From the NCBI GenBank assembly GCA_002347035.1, contig DEAM01000019.1:62001-126000 (forward strand): a stretch of DNA of 64,000 nt, given 5' to 3'. Both the position numbers and the translations under genes were made by a program. Below are positions 35,121-44,002 of the stretch, one piece after another. The DNA comes from Gemmatimonadales bacterium UBA2982. Lineage in GTDB: Bacteria > Gemmatimonadota > Gemmatimonadetes > Longimicrobiales > Gaopeijiaceae. The notes under the pieces were generated by a model that did not search any database, was not told the origin of the DNA, and saw only the letters and a list, made by a program, of their open reading frames with translations. The first letter of the stretch is position 1. Each line of letters starts with the position of its first letter.

Positions 35121-35609
35121 TCAACGGCTAAACCATCCGCGAAGATCCCACGGCGTTCGAGATGGAGCAGGGAGCGAATCTTCTTCCTGCACGATCACCC
35201 CCGACCACTCATTACCCAACAATACGGTGACGTCTACAAAGAGACTCGAGTCAGCCTCGCGTAGGACGTTATGTATTCCAAGTGCGTTGGCAACGGCTCC
35301 AGCCATATCCAGACGCCCGACCCGATCAATCACCACCGAAGAACTACGGTCAAACTCGCCCGCATTACCCCACTGGACGACGTCAAAACCCACGGAACGC
35401 AACCTTCCCATCGCAGCTCGTGCCTGACCGTCCACACCTCCCGCGTTGAGAACTTCCACACGGACTCGATCAATCGGAGCTCTAGCAACCTCGGTCTCGG
35501 CGTTAAGTACCTCCGGAGCAGGCCAACTAGAGTGCGCAATACCGGCCAACAGACCGACAGCAACAAGAAGCACAAAGCCCAAAATCAGACGCCCCCCGTT
35601 CAAACTCAT
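35121..35609 (-). CDS. LytR_C-domain membrane protein
   Basis: 162 residues from the ATG at 35609, which overlaps the upstream stop (ATGA). One N-terminal transmembrane helix (about 7-25) is followed by an extracytoplasmic LytR C-terminal-type domain (VRVEVLNAGGVDGQARAA, then GFDV, SSVVIDRVG, ALGI). Proteins with only this domain often stand next to yqeK/rsfS genes. The exact role is unknown; a cell-envelope function is likely. Confidence 0.75.
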   Translation of the reverse strand: MSLNGGRLILGFVLLVAVGLLAGIAHSSWPAPEVLNAETEVARAPIDRVRVEVLNAGGVDGQARAAMGRLRSVGFDVVQWGNAGEFDRSSSVVIDRVGRLDMAGAVANALGIHNVLREADSSLFVDVTVLLGNEWSGVIVQEEDSLPAPSRTPWDLRGWFSR

Positions 35610-36190
35610 GAGCTGATCAGTCCGTTCCAAAATGCGACCGTATGTTCGGAGATCTTAGAACCGCGCTCTAGCTGGTGATTAAGCCTCGCTCGGATAATCT
35701 CTACGAGCACATCATCAAGCCTATTGGGCATCTGCTCCCTTAACTGAGCGCGCCACTCTCTCGAAAAATCTCTACCAGGCTCTAAAAAGTCAGCCGCGTA
35801 AAGAGCTCGACCAAGTGACTTCAGACCCGGACTACCAATACTGTGAAATGCTATCGCACTAAGCATCTCTCCGTCTGTAAGCCCATCCTTTTGTAGAAGC
35901 TCAGCTGCGGCCGGACCGTGAAGCAAGGTTCCGTCTAGATGACGAAAATCGTCTGGAACTATCTCTCTAAGAACCTCTGGCCGCTCGTCCCGAAGTGAAT
36001 CGTGCAGATATCCGACTGCCTGCCATCGAAACTGGTCTTCTTCTGAAAGACCAAGGTCTTCAGCCCAGGATTCCAGTAGCATGGCAACCCTCTCCATATG
36101 CTCCCGTCTCTGGCCGCTTGCCACAGCCCATTTTGGGAGTACTCCCTCCGAAGCAGCGGAGACCGACGGATGCAGGGCAGTATGTAGCAT
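35606..36190 (-). CDS. yqeK: HD-domain hydrolase, YqeK-like (symmetrical Ap4A hydrolase)
   Basis: 194 residues. HD signatures are in order: REHMERVA, YLHDSLRDE, LLHGPAAAELL and AIAFHSIGSPGL, then LYAADFLEPGRDF. These match YqeK enzymes, which hydrolyse diadenosine tetraphosphate to ADP. Canonical YqeK has HD followed by an Ala/Lys-rich helix; here the metal-site HD is in YLHD. The usual RsfS gene is not adjacent; instead the LytR_C gene overlaps by 4 bp. Confidence 0.8.
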   Translation of the reverse strand: MLHTALHPSVSAASEGVLPKWAVASGQRREHMERVAMLLESWAEDLGLSEEDQFRWQAVGYLHDSLRDERPEVLREIVPDDFRHLDGTLLHGPAAAELLQKDGLTDGEMLSAIAFHSIGSPGLKSLGRALYAADFLEPGRDFSREWRAQLREQMPNRLDDVLVEIIRARLNHQLERGSKISEHTVAFWNGLISS

Positions 36191-36313
36191 AAGACACCTA
36201 TGTAAAATGACTTACGGTATGAATCCACCCTTACGTTAAGTTTATGTTGCGAAGGCCATCGCCCGTCCACGCTCTCGGTGGTTACCTTTTGTTGCCTCCG
36301 CAGAAGAGACCAC

Positions 36314-37981
36314 ATGCCGATCCGTTGGGACTCCCTGCTCGTGCGCCACACCACGAACGAGCTACGTCAAAAACTCGAAGGAACTCAACTTCGAGCGATT
36401 CGCTTCGACCGCCAGAAGCGGGACGTACTCGTAATATTTCAGGATAAGACGCTCGTATGGCGACTCCATCCGTCCAAGGGCCACCTCGTTTTCGCTAATT
36501 CGATCACACCAGCTAAGAGCGACTATCGCTTTCGCGGAAAACTCCGTGTCGTGGAAGCACCTGATGACGAACGAATTGTCCGGTTTGGACTACCTCCAGT
36601 TAGGTCAGATCCCGTTAATCTCATCATAGAACTTCTGGGAAATCAGTGGAACGCACTCATCACTGAGGGTGATCCTGGCATCACTCGCCACGTCCTTTGG
36701 CAACGTACCGGCAAGGCTACTAATCGGGCCGTGGGCCAGCTTTACAAACCTTTTACTTCTCGGGGACGTATCGGCTTGAAAGGGGACGTCACTTTAGGCG
36801 AATGGCGTAAAGTCCTGGGCTCAGTCCGGTCAGAAGACCGAGCGGCTACCCTAGTACGAACCTTTGCTTGGACTTCACCGCTGAACGCTCCTACACTGCT
36901 CGGCACTCCCGGAGGGTTAGAGGCCGGACATGCCCATTGGCACGCTATGGCTACTAGTGAGCCGGAACCGGTGATGCTGGATCTGGACTCCGGTCCCCAA
37001 CCTTATCCGTTTTCCCTGGCCGGTTTTGAACAGTCCTCCACGGAAAGCCTAATCACCGGATTCTCCTCGTGCACAGTACCCAAAGATGACAGAGACCAAG
37101 AACCCACCGTAGCGGCGACCGCACCGGACGTAATCGCAAGGTTAGATAAGGCTCTGAAGCAGGCAAGAAAGCGCGCACGTAGGCTTAAAGAGGAAGTCGC
37201 CAAACTACAAGATCCCACCACACTACGTACGATTGGGGACCTGATTCTCGCTAACTACACTGATATCCCAGAGGGTTCTTCCGTAATCAGGCTGACGGAT
37301 TTCGATGGCTCAGAGGTAAAGGTTGAACTCAGACCCACGGATCCGCCGCACAAGAACGCGGCCCGCTTTTACGCGCGGGCGAAAAAATCTGAGCGCGCAC
37401 GAGAACAGCTGCCGCAGCTAATTGACCTAGCCCGTGAAGAACAAGCCAAACTTGAGAAACTCTTGGCCCTTGCACACTCAGGTGACGCCAACGAGTCCGA
37501 GATCGAGAAGGTGCTAGGGCCTGCCATCAAGAAGTCAGCGTCTGGGGCTACCGAACCTGTCAGTCCATACAAAGTCTACGTCAGCTCAGGCGGCCTGGAA
37601 ATCCGTGTTGGCCGCGGCGCCAAGTACAACGACGAACTTACGTTCCACAACTCCTCACCTGGAGACGTTTGGCTTCATGCAAGGCACAGTGCCGGTGCCC
37701 ACGTCATTCTCCGTTGGAAAGGACCTGGGAGGCCTCCAGCCCGAGATCTTCGCGAAGCGGCAACTCTCGCTGCACTCCATTCAAAGGCTCGCACGTCAGT
37801 GAGCGTGCCCGTTGACTGGACACTACGTAAGTACGTCCGCAAGCCCCGAAAATCTCTAGCAGGGACAGTGATACCAGACCGGGTCGAAACACTGTTTGTC
37901 GAGCCAGATACCGGTCTGATGGATGCATTAGCTGAAAATGCTCGGATGGCCACGTATTCAGAACTGGGAAGCTCTGGTTGA
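36314..37981 (+). CDS. rqcH: NFACT-family ribosome quality-control protein (RqcH/FbpA-like)
   Basis: 555 residues from the ATG at 36314; a longer frame start at 36278 adds a Cys-rich extension of no family likeness. An N-terminal NFACT-N fold is followed by two helix-hairpin-helix-like segments and a coiled coil (about 275-315 and 365-405). The C-terminal NFACT-R domain has YVSSGGLEIRVGRGAKYND and DVWLHARHSAGAHVIL. RqcH adds alanine tails to stalled chains on 50S subunits. The N-terminal DR pair reported for RqcH appears as Glu-Arg (DDERIVRFG), a conservative change that may matter. Confidence 0.88.
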   Translation: MPIRWDSLLVRHTTNELRQKLEGTQLRAIRFDRQKRDVLVIFQDKTLVWRLHPSKGHLVFANSITPAKSDYRFRGKLRVVEAPDDERIVRFGLPPVRSDPVNLIIELLGNQWNALITEGDPGITRHVLWQRTGKATNRAVGQLYKPFTSRGRIGLKGDVTLGEWRKVLGSVRSEDRAATLVRTFAWTSPLNAPTLLGTPGGLEAGHAHWHAMATSEPEPVMLDLDSGPQPYPFSLAGFEQSSTESLITGFSSCTVPKDDRDQEPTVAATAPDVIARLDKALKQARKRARRLKEEVAKLQDPTTLRTIGDLILANYTDIPEGSSVIRLTDFDGSEVKVELRPTDPPHKNAARFYARAKKSERAREQLPQLIDLAREEQAKLEKLLALAHSGDANESEIEKVLGPAIKKSASGATEPVSPYKVYVSSGGLEIRVGRGAKYNDELTFHNSSPGDVWLHARHSAGAHVILRWKGPGRPPARDLREAATLAALHSKARTSVSVPVDWTLRKYVRKPRKSLAGTVIPDRVETLFVEPDTGLMDALAENARMATYSELGSSG

Positions 37982-38161
37982 GCTAAAGAGAGTCTGGCTA
38001 GCAAAAACAGATACACTTAACCTCTAGCATTGGTATAGCTGAGCGTGCTTGCTGCTAGATCCATCCTGGCCACCCAACCTTTTCGCGTGTAGAGTGTTAT
38101 GCGATACTGGTCTGGATGTATCCTGCCGTAACCTGACCTTCTGTTCTGAAGCGAACTGATC

Positions 38162-38186
38162 AGTGGGGTTAGTATCTCACCCCACT
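38162..38186 (+). promoter_or_regulatory. inverted repeat abutting the ribosome site of the PAL-like gene
   Basis: AGTGGGGT (38162-38169) and ACCCCACT (38179-38186) form a perfect 8-bp stem with a 9-nt loop. The AAGGAGAGG ribosome site starts 3 bp later. It could be an operator or an mRNA hairpin that governs translation. Confidence 0.5.
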
Positions 38187-38201
38187 CTAAGGAGAGGACC
38201 T

Positions 38202-39434
38202 ATGATTCGACCCCAAACGTCTATCCGCACGCTGATTCTGGCCACCCTTATGGCCGTCGGCTTGTCGGCATGCATGGGTGATACGAGTTCTACTTCATCC
38301 ATGCAGTCTTCTGCTAACACGCTGTTACCCATGCCAGCAGATGCCTCAGGATCACAGGTTCCTGAGGGAGTCGCACAATTCGCGGTAGACCCATTTTGGC
38401 CCCAACCTCTCCCCAACAACTGGATTCTTGGGCAGGTAGCTGGGAACTCTGTCGACAGTGACGACAACATTTGGATCATCCACCGACCGCACACCGTCCA
38501 GGCCACGAACGCAGGTTCGACGCCATTACAGACGAGCCGGGACAACAGCTGGGGTCACGACCCTTTGCAGTCACTCTGCTGCACTACCGCACCGCCTGTA
38601 ATCGCCTTCGACCCTGATGGCAACGTGATTCAAGCGTGGGGTGGTGACAGCCCCACAGGCGAGTACCAGTGGTTTAACAATGAGCACGGTATCCACGTTG
38701 ATTATCAGGGATTTGTTTGGGTAGCAGGAAACGGTGGAGATGACCACCACTTGATGAAGTTTACGCAGGACGGAGAGCTGGTTTTAAAGATTGGCGACGT
38801 GGGCGTAAGCCAGGGCAGCAATGACACAAACTCAGTCAATCGAGCCGCCACCATGGAAGTCGACCCGGAGACGGATGAACTCTACGTGGCTGATGGCTAT
38901 GGAAATCGCAGACTTATCGTGTTCGATGCGAATACAGGCGAGTATCTCAGACACTGGGGAGCCTATGGTGAGACCCCTCGCGATGAGGACCCAGGTCCTT
39001 GGGATCCCAATGCACCGCCGAGCCGAACGTGGCGGACACCGGTCCATGGCCTAGCAATCTCGACAGATGGCCGAGTCTACGTGAGTGACCGTCCTAGCAA
39101 CCGCTTCCAAGTCTTTGAGAAAGACGGCACCTACCTTATGGAGAACGTACTAGCTCCTGATACTTATGGCCCGGGCTCGACTTGGGGTGCGGAGCTTGAC
39201 CCGACTGATCCGGAACAGCGCTTTCTCTACGTACCGGATGGAACTAATAACAAAGTTTGGGCCCTAGACCGCACAACTCTAGAACCCGTCTATTCCTGGG
39301 GTACAGGCGGACGCAGGCCGGGTCAGTTCGACTGGCTGCATTACATGGCGTTCGATTCGAACGGCAACCTCTACACAGGCGAGGTCCAAACAGGGCATCG
39401 AGTTCAGAAATTCGTGCGACTGAACGGTAACTAG
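38202..39434 (+). CDS. lipoprotein beta-propeller, peptidyl-hydroxyglycine amidating lyase (PAL)-like
   Basis: 410 residues from the ATG at 38202 (ribosome site AAGGAGAGG). A lipobox LSAC gives a lipidated Cys24. NHL repeats fill residues about 75-405. By alignment from memory to rat PAL, the key residues fall in the same propeller loops: Arg95 (IIHRP), zinc-site His162 (NEHGI), catalytic Tyr233 (VADGYGNRR), His282 (PVHGLAI), Arg297 (VSDRPSNR) and His380 (DWLHYMAF). PAL cleaves a hydroxyglycine intermediate to an amide plus glyoxylate. The next gene encodes a PHM-like monooxygenase that would supply that intermediate. Substrate unknown; many bacterial NHL proteins look alike, so the activity is inferred. 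Confidence 0.8.
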   Translation: MIRPQTSIRTLILATLMAVGLSACMGDTSSTSSMQSSANTLLPMPADASGSQVPEGVAQFAVDPFWPQPLPNNWILGQVAGNSVDSDDNIWIIHRPHTVQATNAGSTPLQTSRDNSWGHDPLQSLCCTTAPPVIAFDPDGNVIQAWGGDSPTGEYQWFNNEHGIHVDYQGFVWVAGNGGDDHHLMKFTQDGELVLKIGDVGVSQGSNDTNSVNRAATMEVDPETDELYVADGYGNRRLIVFDANTGEYLRHWGAYGETPRDEDPGPWDPNAPPSRTWRTPVHGLAISTDGRVYVSDRPSNRFQVFEKDGTYLMENVLAPDTYGPGSTWGAELDPTDPEQRFLYVPDGTNNKVWALDRTTLEPVYSWGTGGRRPGQFDWLHYMAFDSNGNLYTGEVQTGHRVQKFVRLNGN

Positions 39435-39707
39435 AACAGGAGGCCTAACTCGGCACCCTGCCCGACTTGCTAGACCACGATCGCGAGTTTGTTCTAGTCG
39501 GAGCGGCCGGCAGACAGGTCTCCAGCAGTTATGAAACTTGTCACCGGGCCTCCGTAATCGCTCGGAGAACCCACGTTCAGTGAGTTTCGGGGTGAGGGTG
39601 AGACATTACTAGGCCAAGCCTGAGAACTAGCTTCCTCGGGCTACAAAGGTTTTCAAAACTTCATATCTTGGACTGATGTATTCAGTAAGATTAAACGGAG
39701 GGATCTG

Positions 39708-41054
39708 ATGAGAGACGCCCCAATCGTCGAGAAGTCCACCTGGCATCCTGGGTTGATCACTATGTTCACCCTAATCGGGCTCGCCATGCTGTCTTTCCAC
39801 ACGGAAACAGCTGCCCAAGAAGGTGACCAGAGCCGCCAGGTGACTTTTACTGAGGACGTCGCTCCGCTGCTGCAGGAGAATTGTCAGATTTGCCACCGTG
39901 AAGGCGGCATCGGACCAATGGCCCTGCTGAACTACCAACAGGCGAGACGGTATGCGGCCCGCATTCGGACCCAAGTCGCCTCTCGTGAGATGCCTCCGTA
40001 TCAGTACGATCAGGAAGTAGGCATTCAGGCGCTCGAACACGACATGCGGCTGAACGATGACCAGATCGCAACAATTTTAGCGTGGATCGACGCAGGCTCT
40101 CCGGAGGGTGATCCAGCCAAGATGCCACCGGCAAAGAGTTTCCCTGACCCGGCCGAATGGCGTATGGCCGAGCACTTTGGCCAGCCAGACATCGTGGTCG
40201 GGACAACACCCTACGACGTGCCAGCTGAAGGAAACGACAAATGGTGGGAACCCACCGTGAAAATCCCAGGGCTCGAGGGCGATCGGTACATCAGGGCTAT
40301 CGAAGTGAAGCCATCAGTTCAGGGGCGGGGGCTTGTACACCATGCGAATACGAATCTCATGCGCCCAGGGCCTGCGGGAGAACTCTACAACGCCTCTGGA
40401 GGGCGGTTCACGGAGTATGCGGGAAACAAGTTAGGTGAGATCGTTCCGGAGGGCGCCGGCCGTCTCATTCCTGCTGATGGATGGGTCGCGTGGAGTGTTC
40501 ACTACCATCTCAACGGCACGGCGATCGAAGACGATGTTACAGAGCTTGGCTTTTGGCTTTACCCAGAAGGCTACGTTCCTGAGTACGAGCAGCGCTTACA
40601 TCGATGGGACCTCGAAGGCGATCTCCTAATTCCGCCTCACGAGACAACGATGACACAGGGTTTTCACACGTTCGACCACCCTATCCGCATCGACAGCTAC
40701 CAGCCGCACGGACACCTTCGGCTCCGGGGAGCTTCGATCGAGGTTCTGTATCCGGAGACTGGGCAACGTGAAGTGGTTTCGATGATTAGTAACTGGTCTA
40801 CATGGTGGGCCCATAGTCATATCTATGAAGAAGACTCAGCACCTTTAGTGCCGGCTGGCGCCGTAGTAATCCTTACTCACTGGTACGACAACACGGAGGA
40901 CAACCCATACAATCCTGCCCCAGATCAGTGGGTTTATCCTGGCAGCCGTACCAACGATGAGATGTCGCACGACTGGCTTGGTGTCTCCCATCTTTCCCAA
41001 GAGCAGTACGAGGAAATTCTGGCACGCAGGGGAAGGCCTGTGGCAGAGCGATGA
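39708..41054 (+). CDS. cytochrome c-fused copper type II monooxygenase (PHM-like)
   Basis: 448 residues. A signal or anchor helix (about 17-35) is followed by a haem c site C59-Q-I-C62-H63 within a small cytochrome domain (about 45-135). A region shaped like the catalytic core of peptidylglycine alpha-hydroxylating monooxygenase then runs from about 160 to 425. PHM copper ligands all have counterparts: His211-His212 (VHHAN), a His in WSVHYH (265/267), His334 and His336 (PHGH) and Met419 (NDEM). In PHM ascorbate feeds both coppers; here the attached haem may deliver electrons, which is inference. GGAGGG precedes the ATG. A 273-bp gap with no gene separates it from the PAL-like gene. Confidence 0.85.
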   Translation: MRDAPIVEKSTWHPGLITMFTLIGLAMLSFHTETAAQEGDQSRQVTFTEDVAPLLQENCQICHREGGIGPMALLNYQQARRYAARIRTQVASREMPPYQYDQEVGIQALEHDMRLNDDQIATILAWIDAGSPEGDPAKMPPAKSFPDPAEWRMAEHFGQPDIVVGTTPYDVPAEGNDKWWEPTVKIPGLEGDRYIRAIEVKPSVQGRGLVHHANTNLMRPGPAGELYNASGGRFTEYAGNKLGEIVPEGAGRLIPADGWVAWSVHYHLNGTAIEDDVTELGFWLYPEGYVPEYEQRLHRWDLEGDLLIPPHETTMTQGFHTFDHPIRIDSYQPHGHLRLRGASIEVLYPETGQREVVSMISNWSTWWAHSHIYEEDSAPLVPAGAVVILTHWYDNTEDNPYNPAPDQWVYPGSRTNDEMSHDWLGVSHLSQEQYEEILARRGRPVAER

Positions 41055-41983
41055 AACCGAAGATCACCCTCACAGGAGTAACATTAGCTCTCCTGCTGGC
41101 AAGTTGGGAGCCCGTGCATGCACAGGAAATAACAAGACCTATCTGGACGCTGTCGCCGAATGCACGGCTAATGATGGATGATGGACTTCCTGTGATCCCT
41201 CTCTTCGAAGGCTGGTACGAAAACCCTGACGGTACATACACCTTTGAATTTGGCTTCTGGAATCGGAACCATGAACAAGGGTTCCATATACCGATCGGGG
41301 AAAACAACTCAATAGAGCCAGCTGAATATGGAGGAGGCCAGCCCACAGTATTTATGCCAAGCAACGCGAGGGGGTACTCTCACGGAGATAATACTGGGAA
41401 CTTTACAGTCACTGTACCTGGGGACTTTGTAGAGGGAGGGGGCGAGGTTATTTGGACTCTCAGGTCTCAGGGGACTGAGGTCTCAGTACCAGGACAAGTG
41501 GTATCTAACTATGGACTATCGCTGGGGCCTCAGGCCGGAGGTTCTCTGCCTCCAATGCTGAAACTAGAAGAAGATGGCCCGGAACTCTGGGGAACATCTT
41601 CAGCTGATGGTGACCCACGCGAGACTTCGACGACGCGCGTAGCGGTGCGTGGTAGCTACGCTAGGCCGGTAACGCGCGCAGCAACCGTAGGGACACCATT
41701 GACCCTTGCGGTGTGGGCCCAGGATCGCTTTGTGCAAATCAACGATCGACAGCAAGTGCCTGCAGTCGTCACTTGGTTTACTCACCAGGGACCGGGACCG
41801 GCCGAAGTTGGTCCTATCCAGATTGATAGTGAAGGCAAGGCTGTTGCAACAATTACGTTCAGTGAGCCCGGTCGGTATTTGCTGCTAGCACGCGCTGATA
41901 ACTTCCGCGGATCAGGAGACAGCAGTACCGGCGACCACTGTTGTTGGACTAATGGCTACATCGAGGTGACTGTCTCTCAGTGA
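41051..41983 (+). CDS. secreted protein of unknown function
   Basis: 310 residues with a Sec signal peptide (about 1-25, ending VHAQ). The front part (about 35-130) is rich in aromatic and Asn/Gly residues (YTFEFGFWNRNHEQGFHIPIG), and the back (about 200-310) resembles an Ig-like beta-sandwich (VTWFTHQGPGPAEVG, then GRYLLLARADN). I do not recognise a family with function. The start overlaps the PHM-like stop by 4 bp, so the two are co-translated and probably work together. A Cys-Cys pair near the end (DHCCW) may be structural. Confidence 0.75.
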   Translation: MKPKITLTGVTLALLLASWEPVHAQEITRPIWTLSPNARLMMDDGLPVIPLFEGWYENPDGTYTFEFGFWNRNHEQGFHIPIGENNSIEPAEYGGGQPTVFMPSNARGYSHGDNTGNFTVTVPGDFVEGGGEVIWTLRSQGTEVSVPGQVVSNYGLSLGPQAGGSLPPMLKLEEDGPELWGTSSADGDPRETSTTRVAVRGSYARPVTRAATVGTPLTLAVWAQDRFVQINDRQQVPAVVTWFTHQGPGPAEVGPIQIDSEGKAVATITFSEPGRYLLLARADNFRGSGDSSTGDHCCWTNGYIEVTVSQ

Positions 41984-42159
41984 ACCTGTAGGTCTGGCCG
42001 GTGGCCGGTGCTGGCTAATAAGCCTGGATAGCTGGAAAGCCCGTACAGGCATAAGATCGGTCCCGTGCGCCTAAATAGCTGTCCCTATATCCATTCTGCA
42101 GATACGATGCAGTGGTTTCTATCGAGCACACGCGGAATGCCGCGACCGGAGGAAACTTC

Positions 42160-43161
42160 ATGGGCCAGAGTCGAAGGGACTTTCTGAAGAACGCTGGATT
42201 CGCAGGTATGGGAGCGCTTGCAAACAACTCTGACGATGTGCACTACTCATGGAATGCAGCACCAGTGCTCCAAGAGGTTCGAAGGGTGCAGACCCCAGTG
42301 CTAGAGATAGGATACGAAGAGCATGGTGATCAAAATGGCTTCCCCATCATTCTACTCCACGGCTTTCCCTATGATATCCGAGCATGGGACGGAGTCGCTC
42401 CTCCTTTAGCAGAAGCTGGGTACCGAGTACTCGTACCTTACCTTCGAGGCTATGGTCCTACCGTTTTTCTGGATCCCTCCGTATCACGGATGGCCGAGCA
42501 AGCAGCAATCGGCCAGGACGTGATCGACTTTGCTGATGCACTAGGGTTGCAGGAATTTGCCCTAGCAGGTTTTGACTGGGGCAATCGTGCTGCTTGCATC
42601 ACTTCTATTCTTCACCCGGAGCGTGTCCGAGCTCAGGTCGCCATCGGCGGCTATTCGGTTCAGAACACAGTGACTGCTTCAGGACCGGGTTCCGCAGCAG
42701 CTGAAGCACGGCTCTGGTATCAGTGGTACTTCAACACGGAACGCGGTGTAAGGGGGCTTGAAGCAAACCGCTATGACATCTGTAGGTACCTGTGGGAGAC
42801 ATGGTCCCCAGGCTGGGAGTTCAGCGATGAGACTTATAACCGTTCAGCGATATCATTCGAAAACCCAGATTTCGTCGATATCGTGATCCACTCATATAGG
42901 CACCGGCACCGGAATGCCCCAGGAGAAGAGAGGTTTCTTTCCATTGAACGAGAGTTGGCTGAGCGGCCTCGGATTCGTGTGCCAGCAATTGTATTACGTG
43001 GAGCTCAAAATGGTTTTGGTCGGCCCTCGAACGACCCTTCGGGTGATCGTGACAGGTTTACGGCGATGCAGGCCCGGCGCATCGTGGATAGAGCTGGACA
43101 TGACCTCCCTGCACAGCGACCAGATACCGTTGTAACAGCACTATTAGAGCTGCTGGCTTAG
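42160..43161 (+). CDS. Tat-exported alpha/beta hydrolase (epoxide hydrolase-like)
   Basis: 333 residues from the ATG at 42160, 20 bp after a GGAGG stretch; an earlier frame start at 42112 lacks the Tat motif at its N-terminus. SRRDFLKNAGF is a classic twin-arginine signal. The hydrolase fold has HGFPYD (oxyanion loop) and a nucleophile elbow GFDWGN with Asp139 instead of Ser, as in epoxide hydrolases and haloalkane dehalogenases. The terminal His is in AGHDLPAQRPD. A 176-bp gap separates it from the previous gene, so co-transcription is uncertain. Substrate unknown. Confidence 0.85.
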   Translation: MGQSRRDFLKNAGFAGMGALANNSDDVHYSWNAAPVLQEVRRVQTPVLEIGYEEHGDQNGFPIILLHGFPYDIRAWDGVAPPLAEAGYRVLVPYLRGYGPTVFLDPSVSRMAEQAAIGQDVIDFADALGLQEFALAGFDWGNRAACITSILHPERVRAQVAIGGYSVQNTVTASGPGSAAAEARLWYQWYFNTERGVRGLEANRYDICRYLWETWSPGWEFSDETYNRSAISFENPDFVDIVIHSYRHRHRNAPGEERFLSIERELAERPRIRVPAIVLRGAQNGFGRPSNDPSGDRDRFTAMQARRIVDRAGHDLPAQRPDTVVTALLELLA

Positions 43162-43207
43162 AAGGCACAGTAACTCTGTTCTTGCAGAAACAGCTGAGGC
43201 TACCCCT

Positions 43208-44002
43208 CTAAGAAGGTCTATCAAGGGCTAACCTCAAAGATGTAAGAAACTGAGAGGCTTCAGCCACCCCACCCCGTTCAAGGGTCTGGATGAGCGCGCT
43301 GCCGACTACGACACCATCTGCAACCGCTCCGGCTGCTGCTGCCTGCTCGCCCGTTGAGATACCAAAGCCAACGGCGACAGGCATGCCCACCGCACTCTTA
43401 ATGGAGGTTAATTCTCCTTCTAGCTCATCCCGAAGCTTACTGCGCGTACCCGTCACGCCAGTCCTTGAAATGTAGTAGAGAAAGCCCGAACCCCCACTCG
43501 CTACACCTGGCACTCGATTAAGCGGAGTTGTGGGTGCCACTAACCGAATTAGATCAAGGGGCGAAGTAATCACCTCACTTTCTAATTCTGGGTCAGACCC
43601 GCTCGGCAAGTCGGTCATAAGCAGACCGCTAGCTCCTGCAGCTTCAGCATCCGCGAGAAACGAGGTCAAACCATAGCGAAGAACTGGGTTGAGGTAGGTA
43701 AATAGTACGATAGGGATGTCAGAGTGCTTCCGAAAAACACGAAGGTCCTCTAGGACACCTTCGACCGTGGTACCGTTCTCAAGAGAGACAAACGAGGACT
43801 TTTGGATCGTTGGGCCGTCTGCGAGTGGGTCCGAGAACGGAATACCAAGTTCGATTACATCTGCACCGTGATTAGCGAGCGCATCAAGCACCTGCACGGT
43901 GGAGGTGCGTGTTGGGTAGCCAGCCGTGATATACGGAATGAGAGCGGACTGACCATTGGCGCGACATGCTTCGAATGCAGCCGAGATCGATATATCAGAC
44001 AT
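43208..44002 (-). CDS. trpA: tryptophan synthase alpha chain
   Basis: 264 residues. It converts indole-3-glycerol phosphate to indole. The catalytic Glu and Asp lie in VIELGIPFSDPLADGPTIQ, and GFGISTGEQ is the phosphate-binding turn. Normal family length. It is the last gene of the minus-strand trp cluster; 166 bp separate it from trpB, unusually long next to the overlaps elsewhere in the cluster. Confidence 0.97.
   Translation of the reverse strand: MSDISISAAFEACRANGQSALIPYITAGYPTRTSTVQVLDALANHGADVIELGIPFSDPLADGPTIQKSSFVSLENGTTVEGVLEDLRVFRKHSDIPIVLFTYLNPVLRYGLTSFLADAEAAGASGLLMTDLPSGSDPELESEVITSPLDLIRLVAPTTPLNRVPGVASGGSGFLYYISRTGVTGTRSKLRDELEGELTSIKSAVGMPVAVGFGISTGEQAAAAGAVADGVVVGSALIQTLERGGVAEASQFLTSLRLALDRPS

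Noticed and set aside
39676..39708. A 10-codon open frame ending in TGATG at the monooxygenase start, as a leader or precursor peptide
   Set aside because: It has no ribosome site of its own, and its last codons coincide with the monooxygenase Shine-Dalgarno region. It does not end in Gly as an amidation substrate should.
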